Assembly: GCF_018780585.1 (NCBI RefSeq)
Contig: NZ_JADMJL010000024.1
Coordinates: 1 to 64,000 of the forward strand
Source of the DNA: Methyloversatilis discipulorum
GTDB taxonomy: Bacteria > Pseudomonadota > Gammaproteobacteria > Burkholderiales > Rhodocyclaceae
Direction of reading: 5' to 3'
DNA length: 64,000 nt
The translations under genes were made by a program, and so were the position numbers. Position 1 is the first letter of the stretch. Each line of letters begins with the position of its first letter. Below the pieces are notes generated by a model that saw nothing but the letters and a program-made list of their open reading frames with translations, ran no database searches and was not told where the DNA came from. Positions 17,530 through 27,449 of the stretch are shown piece by piece.

Positions 17530-18375
17530 ATGACCCCGCCGATTTCCAAGGACTGGTGGATTGCCGCCGCCCTGACCAGCGCCGCGCTGCCGACCGCCTT
17601 TGCGCAGAATGCACCGACGCCCCGCGCAGGCGTCGTGTCCGCGATCACCGCCAGCGCACCAACAACTTCCGCAAACCAGAAGACCGTGGTGGTCGGCGAC
17701 AACGTCGTGCCCGGCGAGACGCTGCGCACCGGACCGGACGGACAACTGCACGTTCTTTTCCTCGACCAGTCGGCCGTCACGCTGGGCGCCGATTCCGAGC
17801 TGGTCATCGACACCTTCAACTACGACCCGGCCAGCAGGCAGGGCCAGATCCGGCTGCGCCTGAACCAGGGACTGCTGCGCGTGGTCGGCGGACACATCAG
17901 CAAGACCACCGCGACCGAAATCGCCACACCGCAGGGCAAGGTGGAGATCCGCGGCGGCATTTCCATCGTCAACGTCAGCGGGAATACGACGAGCGCCACC
18001 TTCCTGTTCGGCCAGCAGATGCGGGCGACTTCCAACGACGGCAACACCCAGACCATTACGCGTCCGGGCTTTGGCAGCACCCTCGGTTCCCAGGGCGTTT
18101 CAACACCGTCACGCACCCAACCGCAACAGCTCACCTCGCTGTTGCAGCAGCTGGAAACCAGACCGAGCGGCGGCAACCAGGGCAACCCCAATCCGTCGCC
18201 TGCCCCCGCCGGCCAGCTGATCAGCACCGGAACTACGCCTGGCGGCGCCAACAACCCGGGTAGCACGCTGGCCAACGACAGACTGAAGAGCGTCGTCGAC
18301 AACAGTGTCGGAAGCAACCCGTCGCAGACCTTGCGCAACCTTCTTTCGGTCGGCCAGCTCAACAACGCTTCCTGA
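17530..18375 (+). CDS. Exported FecR-domain protein
   Basis: A 281-residue protein starting at ATG 17530, six bases after GAGGAA. A signal-like N-terminus (DWWIAAALTSAALPTAFAQ) is followed by a FecR domain (about 45-165): the VVVGDNVVPGETLRTGPDGQ, VTLGADSELVID and GLLRVVGGHISK strands typical of that fold. A Gln/Pro/Gly/Asn-rich, probably disordered tail follows. It lacks the N-terminal cytoplasmic domain and membrane helix of true FecR anti-sigma regulators. Periplasmic FecR domains like this often accompany TPR-barrel exporters and large surface proteins. Role unproven. Confidence 0.72.
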   Translation: MTPPISKDWWIAAALTSAALPTAFAQNAPTPRAGVVSAITASAPTTSANQKTVVVGDNVVPGETLRTGPDGQLHVLFLDQSAVTLGADSELVIDTFNYDPASRQGQIRLRLNQGLLRVVGGHISKTTATEIATPQGKVEIRGGISIVNVSGNTTSATFLFGQQMRATSNDGNTQTITRPGFGSTLGSQGVSTPSRTQPQQLTSLLQQLETRPSGGNQGNPNPSPAPAGQLISTGTTPGGANNPGSTLANDRLKSVVDNSVGSNPSQTLRNLLSVGQLNNAS

Positions 18376-18462
18376 GCACGCGTCTTGGGGGAGCAAGGCG
18401 GGTGCCCGATCCGGGTCGCCCTGCAGCAGACGCTCCCGCCGCCTTCACAACACGGGTAGGCC

Positions 18463-20346
18463 ATGCGCGTCCTGTTTGTTTCCAACTATGCCCATCTGCC
18501 CGACCTCACCGGCGGGCTGCAGACCACCACGCACGACCTCTGCCTGGCCATCAAGTCGATGGGCGCCGATGCCGCGGTTCTGTGCGGTCGTCTGCAAATT
18601 GACCCTTCGGCCGCCGAGCAGCCGGCGAGCGGTGACGAGAGCCTGGGTTACCTCGTGCTGCGCGCCGATGCGCCGGAAAAGGCGCTGCCGATGGCCGCTG
18701 CCGCCTGGGGCGCCGATGTCATCGTCGTGCAGAATGGTTTGGCGCTGGCACCGATGGTGCTGGCCAGTCTGACGACCGGACGCCCGACGGCGGTCTATCT
18801 GCACAACGTGGAGACGCACCAGCTCGCCGGTCATCTTGCACCGCATCCGTCGCTGCTGTTCCTCGCCAATTCGGCGTTCACCGCACAGCGCTGGCGCACG
18901 CTGTATGGCATCGACTGTGCAGTGATTCCGCCGGTCGTGGCGCCCGAGTCCTATGCGAGCGGGCAGACCGGCGACAAGGTGCTGTTCGTCAATCCGACGC
19001 CGATCAAGGGCGTCGAAATCATGTTCTCGCTGGCCGCGGCCTGCCCGGAACTGCCCTTCCTGGTGGTGGAAAGCTGGCACATCGACCCGCACTGGCGCGC
19101 CTACTGTCTCGACCGGGCAGCGCGGCTGGGCAATATCGAATGGTGTGGCCCGACGCGCGACATGCGCGAAGTGTTCGCCCGCACGCGGGTACTGCTGATG
19201 CCCTCGGTATGGGAGGAATCCTTCGGCCGCACCGTGATCGAGGCCCAGATCAATGGCCTGCCGGTGCTGGCCAGCACGCGCGGCGCGCTGCCCGAGCTGG
19301 TGGGCGACGGCGGTTTCGTGCTCGCCCCCGAAGCGGCGATCGACGACTGGGCGCAGGCCTTGCGCCAGCTTTACGATCCGGCGCTCAGCGCCCGACACAG
19401 AGAAGCGGCGCTGCGTCAGGCAGCGGCCCACGTCGTGTCCACGCCGCTCATCGTCGGAGAACTGCTGAGCATGCTTGCCGTGCACGCCAGCCAGTCGCTC
19501 ATCGACGACAGCGACAGATCAGGTACGACGCTCGACAGCAGCGTCACCCCGGCTGCGCCTGGGTCGCTCCCCGCTGCCCTGCGCGAGGTCGCGCCACGCT
19601 CCCCGCGGCGCGAAGACTGCCGCTTCTACCATTCCTGCGATCTGGCCGACGGCGAAGAGGTGACCGGGGAATGGGATCTGCGACCTGACCCGTTCGGCTA
19701 TCTGGGCGACATCTGCGTAACCGGTCAATCGGTACTGGAGATCGGCCCGGCGAGCGGCTTTCTGTCCTTCTGCATGGAGGCGGCCGGTGCAACCGTCACC
19801 TGCGTGGAACCACCGATGTCGCATCTGTGGGACATCGTGCCCCTCGAAGGCTTCGACACGTCGGGCTGGCGCGAAGCGTTCAGCGAACAGATCGAGATGG
19901 TGCGCAATTCATTCTGGTATCTGCATCGACAGCACGACTCACGGGTCAGGGTGTTCGAGGGCGATCCCTATGAACTCCCGCCCGGTTTCGGCCCTTTCGA
20001 CATCGGCATCCTGGCGTCGGTGCTGCTGCACTGCCGCCGCCCCTTCGATCTGCTGCAGAGCGTCGCCGAACGGGTCCGGCACACGATGGTGGTCACCGAA
20101 GCTTACGACCCGGCGCTGGGCGATGCGCCTGCATGCTGGCTGCTGCCGCACACCGGTGTGCCCCAGGTGCACACCTGGTGGCAGTTCACGCCGCAGTTCT
20201 TCGTATCGGCGCTGGGCGTAATGGGGTTCACCGAGTGCACGGTCAGCATCCATAAACAGAAGCAGCCGGCCGAGAACCGGGAGGTGGCGATGTTCACGGT
20301 CGTGGCCCGGCGGCCGGTAGCGAGCGGCGACCGCGCGCTGCCTTGA
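18463..20346 (+). CDS. Fused GT4 glycosyltransferase and SAM-dependent methyltransferase
   Basis: A 627-residue protein. Residues 1 to about 345 form a GT-B, GT4-type glycosyltransferase: N-terminal VLFVSNYAHLPDLTGGLQTT, acceptor-side loops, and the nucleotide-sugar segment LMPSVWEESFGRTVIEAQ, with the GT4 E-x7-E pattern. Residues about 385-627 form a class I methyltransferase with motif I VLEIGPASGFLSF and a later ASVLLHCRRPFD helix, similar to DUF1698-type enzymes. An Ala/Pro-rich linker joins them. It lies 87 bp downstream of the FecR gene and 13 bp before the giant glycosyltransferase, so it probably acts in one surface-glycan pathway. Substrates unknown. Confidence 0.8.
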   Translation: MRVLFVSNYAHLPDLTGGLQTTTHDLCLAIKSMGADAAVLCGRLQIDPSAAEQPASGDESLGYLVLRADAPEKALPMAAAAWGADVIVVQNGLALAPMVLASLTTGRPTAVYLHNVETHQLAGHLAPHPSLLFLANSAFTAQRWRTLYGIDCAVIPPVVAPESYASGQTGDKVLFVNPTPIKGVEIMFSLAAACPELPFLVVESWHIDPHWRAYCLDRAARLGNIEWCGPTRDMREVFARTRVLLMPSVWEESFGRTVIEAQINGLPVLASTRGALPELVGDGGFVLAPEAAIDDWAQALRQLYDPALSARHREAALRQAAAHVVSTPLIVGELLSMLAVHASQSLIDDSDRSGTTLDSSVTPAAPGSLPAALREVAPRSPRREDCRFYHSCDLADGEEVTGEWDLRPDPFGYLGDICVTGQSVLEIGPASGFLSFCMEAAGATVTCVEPPMSHLWDIVPLEGFDTSGWREAFSEQIEMVRNSFWYLHRQHDSRVRVFEGDPYELPPGFGPFDIGILASVLLHCRRPFDLLQSVAERVRHTMVVTEAYDPALGDAPACWLLPHTGVPQVHTWWQFTPQFFVSALGVMGFTECTVSIHKQKQPAENREVAMFTVVARRPVASGDRALP

Positions 20347-20359
20347 CGACGCACGCGCC

Positions 20360-23300
20360 GTGAATGCGACGGAGCTGATCCGGCAGGCCTGGCGGCATTT
20401 CGCCGACGGCGATAAGGCGGCGGCCATGCACTGCGCGCAGCAGGCACATGCCACCGATGGCGGGCCGTCGGGCGCCGCTGCGCTGGGCTACTTCCTGCTC
20501 GATGCAGGTCGGATGGATGCGGCCGCGGACGTCCTGTTGCCGGCACTGGCCCGCGCTTCCCACTACGCACCGTTGCACTGGTATGCCGGCCTGCTGCACC
20601 AGCGCCGCGGCGACGTCGCGCCCGCGATCGAGGCTCTGCGCCGTGCCTGTCTGCTGGATGCCCGTTTGGATGAAGCCGCCTTCACGCTGGCCTGGCTGCT
20701 GCAGGACGTCGATCAGGTGTCCGAGGCCGCGATCTGGGCGGAGAAGGCGCTGCAGGCCTCCCGTCAACCGCAACGCCTGCTGCAATCGGCATGGCTGTCG
20801 CAGCGACAGGGAGCGCTGCGGGAGGCGATCGAGTTTTACGAGGAAGCCATTGCGGCCTTTCCTCATGGCGCGCCGGAACAGCGCACGCTGCACCGCCACC
20901 TCGCGCAATGCCATGCTTCCCTGCACCGCCCCGATCTGGCCGGCCGGGCACTCGCACGCGGACTCGAACATCTGCCCTTCGACGCCGAGTTGCTGACGGA
21001 ACAGGCCTGTCACGAGTGGGACCAGGGCCGGCGCGCACACGCGATCGCACTGGCGCGCAGCCAGGCGGACACCCATCCGGAACGGGCGGACGCGTGGTAC
21101 CTGCTCGGCGTGCTGCAACACCGCTCGGGTGATCTCGAAGCGGCTGAGCAGTGCTACGCCGAAGTCCAGCAGCGCGACCCGACAAACGCCGATGCCTTGC
21201 AGCGTCGCGCGCAGATCCAGTCACGCTGGGGTCGCGCCGAAGCGGCGCTGTGGCTGGTCGAACTCGTGCTGCAGCAACAGCCGCAGTCCTTGCCAGCGCA
21301 GGCACTGAAGGTACAGGCGCTGCTCGACCTGAAGCGGACCGCCGAAGCGCGCCGTCAGCTGTGGCCACTGCTGCGCGCAGCACCGGGCGAAAGCGAGCTC
21401 TGGCGCCTGCTGGCTGCGGTGCATGGCCAGCGCGGCCGGGGCGGTCTCGCGCGGCGCGCGCTCGTGCGTGCTCTGCGCCTCGACGCGGACAACGTGGCCG
21501 CACTGCGCGCGCTGGGCTGGCTGGCGCTCGAGCAGGGCGAACTGCCGGTGGCGAAGGACGCCATGCGGCGGGCGCTCGCACTCAGCGGGGACGATCAAGG
21601 CACAAAGGTGCAGGCCGCCTTCGTGTTCGCAGCGGGCGACGAGCTGGCGCTGGCTGCGCAACTCGCGCAGACGGCGGTCGCGTACGACCCGCAGCAGGTC
21701 GATGCCTGGAGGGCCCTGGCCGAAGTGCGGCTGCGGCAGCGCCGCCTGAGCGAAGCCGAAACCGCCATCGAAACCGCGCTGCTGCTGCAGCCGGATCGTG
21801 GCGACAGCCTGCGGCAGCTGGGCTGGATATTGCTCGCGGACCAGCGCCCGGGCCAGGCTCAGCTGGCCTTCCTGCGCCTGCGCGCGCTGCAACCGGACGA
21901 TGTGCTGCCCTTGCTGGAGCTGGCCGAGGCCTGTCTGCGCTGCGGCGATTTCAGCCACGGTCTGGAGGCGGTCGACGACGTACTTGCCCGGCAACCCGGT
22001 CATGCCCAGGCCATGCTGATGAAGGCCCGGTTGCTGACCGAGAGCGGCGACCCGCAGCCGGCCAGCGCGGTACGCGCGCTGGATCTGTGTCGTCGGCTGG
22101 CGAGCGAACACCAGAACGTGGCCGGTGCGGCCGCCGTGCTGGCGCGCCTCGTCGGTGTCGACGCTCCCGGCGCGCGCGCGGCGCTGAAGCAGGCCTCGGT
22201 ACCGGAACGGCGGGCCGCGCTGCGCGAGGCGCTGGCCGTGGCCATCGCGCGCCATGGTCATGACTGTGTCGACCGTCTGCTCACCGCCGCCGTGGAGGAC
22301 TGTCCACCCGATCCGTGGGTCGACAGTGCGGCGCTGTATGGCGCAACGCTGTCCGACGCGTCGACGCCGGCCGATCTCGCGCGGGCCGCGCGCGACCTGT
22401 ACCGCGCACTCAAGCTGCGGGCAGGCCTGGATCGAACGCCGCGGCCGCCCGCGCTGCGTCGGCACGGCGCGCGACTGCGCATCGCCTACGTCGCGGGGCA
22501 ACTGCACCAGAGCCTGCTGCGCCGGGTGCTCGCGAATCACGACGCCGAACAGGCCGACGTGTTGCTGTTCAGCAACCGTCCGCCGCCGGATCTGCCGCCG
22601 CACATCCACTGCGAGCCGCTGGTGGCTGCCCGACTGGCCGCATCGTGCGCGGCGAACCGCATCGACGTCGTGATCGATGCCGGCGGGCTGCATCCGTTCG
22701 AGGGCCAGTTCGAACTGCTGGAAGCCTACGCCCGCCGCATCGCGCCGTTGCAGGTGGGCTGGCTCGGTTGCCCGGTCACGGCCGGAGGGCTGTTCGACGT
22801 GCTGCTGACCGACGCTCACGCGGTGCCGGCCGCGCACGAGGCGTTCCACGAAGAGGCGCTGTGGCGGCTCGACGGCGGCCAGTGGTGCTGGGACCCGCCT
22901 GTTCATGCACCGCAGCCGCTGCCGCCGCCGGTGCTGCGCAATGGCGTCGTCACCTTCGGCGTCACCGCGCGCGGGCTGCGCATGACCGGCGCCTGCCTCG
23001 AAACATGGGCCCAGGTGGTCGCGGCGACCCCGCGATCGCGCATCCACTTCATCGGTGAAGTGGCCGGCGACTGGCCGCAGCGTACGCGCATTCTGGCCGT
23101 TCTGAACGCCCACGGCATTGACGGCGCACGCGTGGCGTTCGACCCGCCGCGCAGCCACGCCGGGCTGTTCGAATGGCTGCAGCAGATCGATCTGGTGCTC
23201 GACAGCTTTCCAGGCAACGGCGGGCTGAGCCTGTTCGAGCCGCTGTGGATGGGCGTGCCGGTGATCAGCCTGGCGGGCGACTGGGCCGGCGCGCGCCAGG

Positions 23301-25540
23301 GGCTTTCCGTACTGGCCTCGCTCGGACTGGATAGCTGGGTGGCCGACAGCGCGGCCACCTATGTCGACACCGCGACCGCACTGGCCGCCGACGTCGATAC
23401 GCTGCGACACCATCGCACCACCCTGCGCCAGCGCATGTACGAATCACCTCTGCTCGATGGACGCCGGGTGGCGCGCCAGATCGAGCAGGCGTGCGAGCGC
23501 ATGCTCGATCTGGTTGCCTCAGACGCCGCCGAAGACGACCCGAAGGCACAGATCCGCGCCCGGGCGCGCCGTGCGCTCCAGGTCTGGCTGGACAAGGCGA
23601 CGGTCCTCGAACTGCCGGCGCTGCCGGCAAGCGCGGTGCCAGACCTATCGGTGATCGTGGTCCTCTACAAGCAGGCCGGACTGACACGCACGACGCTGCA
23701 GGCGCTGGCCGATCAGCGGGGTGCGGTGTTCGAAACCCTCATCGTGGACAACGCCTCGGACGATGAAACGGACTCGCTGCTGCAACGCGTGCGCGGTGCG
23801 CGCATCGTGCGCAACGCGGAGAACACCGGCTTCCTGCGCGCCGCCAATCAGGCAGCGGCGCTGGCACGCGGACGTCATCTGGTGTTCCTCAACAGTGACG
23901 CCATCCTGCAGCAGGGCGCGCTGGCGGCGGCGCTCGCACGGCTCGACGGCGAGCCGGCGATCGGGGTGCTGGGCGGTCGCATCGTGCTGACAGCAGGCGG
24001 ATTGCAGGAAGCGGGTAACGTGATTTTCCGCGACGGCTCGACGCTGGGCATCGGCCGCGACGAAGACCCCTTCTGCCCCGCGGCGATGGCGAGCAGGGCG
24101 ACCGATTACGTGTCCGGCGTGTTCATGGCAGTGCGCGCGCCTCTGTGGCAGATGCTGGGAGGCTTCGACGAACGCTTCGCGCCGGCCTATTACGAGGACA
24201 CGGATTTCTGCCTGCGCGCCTGGCGCGCCGGTTTCCGCGTGGTGTATGAGCCGGCCGTGCTGGTCGAACATCTGGAATGGGGCAGCGCCACCGGCGACGA
24301 AGCGCCACGGCAGATGCGCGAGAACCGGCAGCGCTTCATGGACTGCCATGGCGAATGGCTGAAGGGCCAGCCGGCACCCGCGCCGCAGCCGCTGTCGGGC
24401 GACCGCTGGCGCTCGCCCGAGGACCACCCGCGCCGTCCGCGCGTGCTCATCCTCGACAACGAAGTGCCGCACGCGGTGAAGGGCGGCGGCCTGCCGCGCG
24501 CGCGCCTGATGCTGCAGGCATTGCGCGACTGGCCGGTCACCTTCTTTCCGCTCTGGCAGGAGGAGGATGACTGGCGTGACGTGTACGCGTCGCTGCCCGC
24601 GAGTACGGAAGTGGCGCTCGGCCATGGCATGGGCCGGCTCGAAGCCTTTCTCGAACAGCGTCGCGGTATCTATGACGTGCTCGTGGTGAGCCGTCCGCCC
24701 AATCTTCAGGCACTGTCGCCGCTGTTCCGGCGCAGACCGGAACTGTTCGCCGGCATGCGCATGATTTACGACGCGGAAGCGCTGTTCGCGCTGCGCGAGA
24801 TTCCGGAAGCGGCGGTCAAGGGACGTCCGCTGACGCGTGCGGCGGCACAGACCCGTCTGGCCGCCGAGATCGGGCTGGCCAGAGGGGCCGATCAGGTGTG
24901 GGTGGTGTCGGAACGCGATGCCCGCCTGTTCCGCGCCGCCGGCCATCAGGTCCGGATACTGAGTCACGCGATATCGACCCGCCGCGCGGCACCGGGGCCG
25001 CAGCCGCGCAGCGGTCTGCTGTTCGTCGGCGCGCTGCATCCGGACACGCCGAACGAGGACGGTCTGGTCTGGTTCATCACCGAAGTCATGCCCCGGTTGC
25101 GCACCCTGTTGCCGCATGCGCCGGTACTGTCCGTCGTCGGCATCAACCGTTCGCGTCGCGTGAGCGATCTTGCCAGCGAAGACGTGCAGCTGATCGGTCC
25201 GGTGGACAACCTGGAGCCGCTTTACGACCGCGCACGCGTGTTCGTCGCGCCAGTGCGGTTTGCCGGCGGCGTGCCGGCCAAGGTGATCGAAGCGGCCGCC
25301 CACGGTGTGCCGGTCGTGGCCTCCGCCGTACTGGTGCGGCAGCTGGACTGGAGCGCGGGCATCGACATCCAGTCCGCACGCGATGCCGACGCCTTTGCTC
25401 GCGGCATCGCACGCCTTCTGCATGACGATGAACGGTGGGCCCGGCAGCAACGCGCTGCTTGGGATCAGTGCGATGCCCGCTACAGCCCGGAGCGCTTCGG
25501 CCACATTCTGCGCGACGCGCTGTCGGAGGCACCGCGATGA
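20360..25540 (+). CDS. Giant TPR-GT41-GT2-GT4 glycosyltransferase
   Basis: A 1726-residue protein starting at GTG 20360. Residues 1 to about 680 are a long array of TPR helices (for example ADAWYLLGVLQHRSGDLEAA). Residues about 705-1055 resemble the OGT/SPINDLY-type GT41 catalytic region (LRIAYVAGQLHQS ... VDLVLDSFPGNGGLSLFEPL-like block). Residues about 1094-1335 are a GT2 domain (LSVIVVLYKQAGLTRTTLQA, FLNSDA as DxD equivalent, YYEDTDFCLRAWRAGF). Residues about 1360-1726 are a GT4-like domain ending with FVAPVRFAGGVPAKVIEAAA. TPR-GT41 modules glycosylate proteins on Ser/Thr or Asn, so protein glycosylation with chain extension by the later domains is plausible. Its stop overlaps the next start (ATGA). 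Confidence 0.82.
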   Translation: MNATELIRQAWRHFADGDKAAAMHCAQQAHATDGGPSGAAALGYFLLDAGRMDAAADVLLPALARASHYAPLHWYAGLLHQRRGDVAPAIEALRRACLLDARLDEAAFTLAWLLQDVDQVSEAAIWAEKALQASRQPQRLLQSAWLSQRQGALREAIEFYEEAIAAFPHGAPEQRTLHRHLAQCHASLHRPDLAGRALARGLEHLPFDAELLTEQACHEWDQGRRAHAIALARSQADTHPERADAWYLLGVLQHRSGDLEAAEQCYAEVQQRDPTNADALQRRAQIQSRWGRAEAALWLVELVLQQQPQSLPAQALKVQALLDLKRTAEARRQLWPLLRAAPGESELWRLLAAVHGQRGRGGLARRALVRALRLDADNVAALRALGWLALEQGELPVAKDAMRRALALSGDDQGTKVQAAFVFAAGDELALAAQLAQTAVAYDPQQVDAWRALAEVRLRQRRLSEAETAIETALLLQPDRGDSLRQLGWILLADQRPGQAQLAFLRLRALQPDDVLPLLELAEACLRCGDFSHGLEAVDDVLARQPGHAQAMLMKARLLTESGDPQPASAVRALDLCRRLASEHQNVAGAAAVLARLVGVDAPGARAALKQASVPERRAALREALAVAIARHGHDCVDRLLTAAVEDCPPDPWVDSAALYGATLSDASTPADLARAARDLYRALKLRAGLDRTPRPPALRRHGARLRIAYVAGQLHQSLLRRVLANHDAEQADVLLFSNRPPPDLPPHIHCEPLVAARLAASCAANRIDVVIDAGGLHPFEGQFELLEAYARRIAPLQVGWLGCPVTAGGLFDVLLTDAHAVPAAHEAFHEEALWRLDGGQWCWDPPVHAPQPLPPPVLRNGVVTFGVTARGLRMTGACLETWAQVVAATPRSRIHFIGEVAGDWPQRTRILAVLNAHGIDGARVAFDPPRSHAGLFEWLQQIDLVLDSFPGNGGLSLFEPLWMGVPVISLAGDWAGARQGLSVLASLGLDSWVADSAATYVDTATALAADVDTLRHHRTTLRQRMYESPLLDGRRVARQIEQACERMLDLVASDAAEDDPKAQIRARARRALQVWLDKATVLELPALPASAVPDLSVIVVLYKQAGLTRTTLQALADQRGAVFETLIVDNASDDETDSLLQRVRGARIVRNAENTGFLRAANQAAALARGRHLVFLNSDAILQQGALAAALARLDGEPAIGVLGGRIVLTAGGLQEAGNVIFRDGSTLGIGRDEDPFCPAAMASRATDYVSGVFMAVRAPLWQMLGGFDERFAPAYYEDTDFCLRAWRAGFRVVYEPAVLVEHLEWGSATGDEAPRQMRENRQRFMDCHGEWLKGQPAPAPQPLSGDRWRSPEDHPRRPRVLILDNEVPHAVKGGGLPRARLMLQALRDWPVTFFPLWQEEDDWRDVYASLPASTEVALGHGMGRLEAFLEQRRGIYDVLVVSRPPNLQALSPLFRRRPELFAGMRMIYDAEALFALREIPEAAVKGRPLTRAAAQTRLAAEIGLARGADQVWVVSERDARLFRAAGHQVRILSHAISTRRAAPGPQPRSGLLFVGALHPDTPNEDGLVWFITEVMPRLRTLLPHAPVLSVVGINRSRRVSDLASEDVQLIGPVDNLEPLYDRARVFVAPVRFAGGVPAKVIEAAAHGVPVVASAVLVRQLDWSAGIDIQSARDADAFARGIARLLHDDERWARQQRAAWDQCDARYSPERFGHILRDALSEAPR

Positions 25541-26382
25541 GCGCCCGTCATCCGCTGGAAGAGCCCACGCTGCGGCGCTTCCGTCATCTGATGGCGCACG
25601 GACTGACGGACGCCGCGCGCGATTGTCTGCTCGATGCACTGGTGCGTGAGCCCAACCTTCCCGGCGTGCACGTCGCGCTGGCGCGGCTGCGCTGGCCGGG
25701 GCCCGACTACCGTTTCTGGCTGGCCTGGTTCCACGCACACCTGACACCGCGGCTGTATCTGGAAATCGGCGTCGAGAAGGGCGAGTCGCTGGCGCTGGCC
25801 CTGCCATCGACCCGCGCGGTGGGCGTGGACCCCGCGCCGCTCGGCGATCCGCTGCAGCACTGTCGTGCGAACGCGCGCCTTTACCGCCAGACCAGCGCCG
25901 ACTTCTTCGCCGCCGTGCCAGCGGACAGCGGGCTGACGCCCGACGGTTTCGACCTCGCCTTCATCGACGGCGACCACCGCTTCGAAACCGTGCTGGACGA
26001 CTTCATCGCCGCCGAAAGCCACGCCGCGCCCGGTGCGGTCGTGCTGCTGCACGACACGCTTCCACTCAACGCGCTCACCGCGGCGCGCGAGCGCCGGACC
26101 GGGTTCTACACCGGCGACGGCTGGAAAATCGTGCCCTGTCTGCGGGGCCTGCGTCCGGACCTGCACGTCATGACGCTGCCGACCGCACCGACCGGTCTGA
26201 CGGTAATCACCGGGCTCGACCCCGCAAGCCACGTACTGCGCGACCGTCTGCCGCTGATCCGTCAGGCCTATGCGGCGCTGCCGCCTGACCACGCCGTGGC
26301 GGCGCCGCACGCCGTGTTTTCACTCGGCATCAACGATACGGACTGGGTGGCGCGGTGGCTGCAGTCCGCACGCGGGCGATGA
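25537..26382 (+). CDS. Class I SAM-dependent methyltransferase (Methyltransf_24-like)
   Basis: A 281-residue protein starting at ATG 25537, overlapping the glycosyltransferase stop by four bases. After about 65 helical residues comes motif I LYLEIGVEKGESL, then VGVDPAP, and the acidic FDLAFIDGDHRFE loop typical of Methyltransf_24 enzymes acting on sugar or cephalosporin-hydroxylase-like substrates. It probably decorates the glycan built by the preceding enzymes. The last 53 bp overlap the 3' end of the convergent methyltransferase gene. Substrate not predictable. Confidence 0.78.
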   Translation: MSARHPLEEPTLRRFRHLMAHGLTDAARDCLLDALVREPNLPGVHVALARLRWPGPDYRFWLAWFHAHLTPRLYLEIGVEKGESLALALPSTRAVGVDPAPLGDPLQHCRANARLYRQTSADFFAAVPADSGLTPDGFDLAFIDGDHRFETVLDDFIAAESHAAPGAVVLLHDTLPLNALTAARERRTGFYTGDGWKIVPCLRGLRPDLHVMTLPTAPTGLTVITGLDPASHVLRDRLPLIRQAYAALPPDHAVAAPHAVFSLGINDTDWVARWLQSARGR

Positions 26383-27349
26383 CGCATGCGAGATCCCGCT
26401 GCACGCGCCCGGACTGGAAAAGATCGTCCTCGGAGCGCAACAGTGCGTGCAGCCAGGGCTCGGCCTCGGCGCTCATGAAGTTCTGCGCGATTGCGGCCAG
26501 CACCACGCGCATCAGTGCGCCGCCATAAGGTCGATGCTCGAACACGTCAAAGTGGTGGTCGAGCAGCGGCAGCACTTCCGACGAGCGCACCGCTTCGGTG
26601 GGGTCCACCGCAATCACCTCATCCACCGATGGCCGCCACAGATTGCCCTTGAGCTGTCCGTCGCCCGTCGTGCGAAGGTGGTGCGGCAGCATATCGACCA
26701 GCTGGTTCATGAAACGCAGTTGTGAATTCGCGCACTGGAAGCGGTCGGGGCCCACGTATTCGTCCAGGTAGAACCAGCCTGCCGGTGCCAGCAGCTGGGC
26801 CACGCCCGCATACAGGTCTTCGAGGTTGGCGCAGTGGTGCACGCTGGAAATGCCCAGCACGGCGTCGAAGCTGCCGGGCTCGAAACCGCGCTGCCCCACT
26901 GGCAGGCTGTTCATGTCCGCCTGCACGTAATGGATGCGCGCGCCAGCGGCTCTCGCCTGCTCGCGCGCCAGATCCAGCGCTTTGGCGGACAGGTCGATAG
27001 CCACGATCTCGTCTGCCCAGCCGGACCGGGCAACCAAGCGTTCGTCCCTGCCCTGACCGCAGCCGAGGAAAAGCACTCGCCGGAGCGGCAGGGGCTGATG
27101 GGCTGCGACGACGCTGAAGAACCACTCGAGTGGCTCGATCGATGCGTCGCCGGTGACCTGCTCGTGCAGGCGCGCCTTGACCGCCGGAAGGTGGGTCCAG
27201 TGCAGGCCGTGCGCGACCCAGGCAGCGGGATCACCCCAGGCTGCATCGAGCCGGCCGGCGAGTTCGTGGTCGATATCGGGAAGTGGAGTGCTGTGCGACA
27301 CGGGATTGGGTGAGTGCGGTTTCTGGGAGAGGCCGGTGCGAACCGGCAT
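26330..27349 (-). CDS. Class I SAM-dependent methyltransferase
   Basis: About 339 residues from ATG 27349. In-frame starts at 27430 (ATG) and 27304 (GTG) are also possible and no start has a strong ribosome site; the most upstream one would leave only 19 bp to the divergent gene. Motif I is VLFLGCGQGRDERL, followed by IVAIDLSAKALDLAREQA, a YVQADMNSLP acidic loop and FDAVLGISSVHHC. A Methyltransf_11/25-type fold with an N-terminal extension and a long C-terminal region. It is convergent with, and overlaps, the preceding methyltransferase gene. Substrate unknown; the cluster suggests a glycan. Confidence 0.75.
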   Translation of the reverse strand: MPVRTGLSQKPHSPNPVSHSTPLPDIDHELAGRLDAAWGDPAAWVAHGLHWTHLPAVKARLHEQVTGDASIEPLEWFFSVVAAHQPLPLRRVLFLGCGQGRDERLVARSGWADEIVAIDLSAKALDLAREQARAAGARIHYVQADMNSLPVGQRGFEPGSFDAVLGISSVHHCANLEDLYAGVAQLLAPAGWFYLDEYVGPDRFQCANSQLRFMNQLVDMLPHHLRTTGDGQLKGNLWRPSVDEVIAVDPTEAVRSSEVLPLLDHHFDVFEHRPYGGALMRVVLAAIAQNFMSAEAEPWLHALLRSEDDLFQSGRVQRDLACVIARVRTAATAPPSPYR

Positions 27350-27449
27350 GCAATAATGCGGCAGAGACGCGGGCGGACGAACGCCGGCCAAGGGCGAGTT
27401 TGACACGGCCGCGCGGCGCAATCGGTCCATTCGAGTCGGAAATCACGCG

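Noticed and set aside
21221..23413. 730-codon minus-strand frame inside the giant glycosyltransferase gene
   Set aside because: Mirror of the TPR/GT41 coding strand; low-complexity Gln/Arg/His composition and no motifs.
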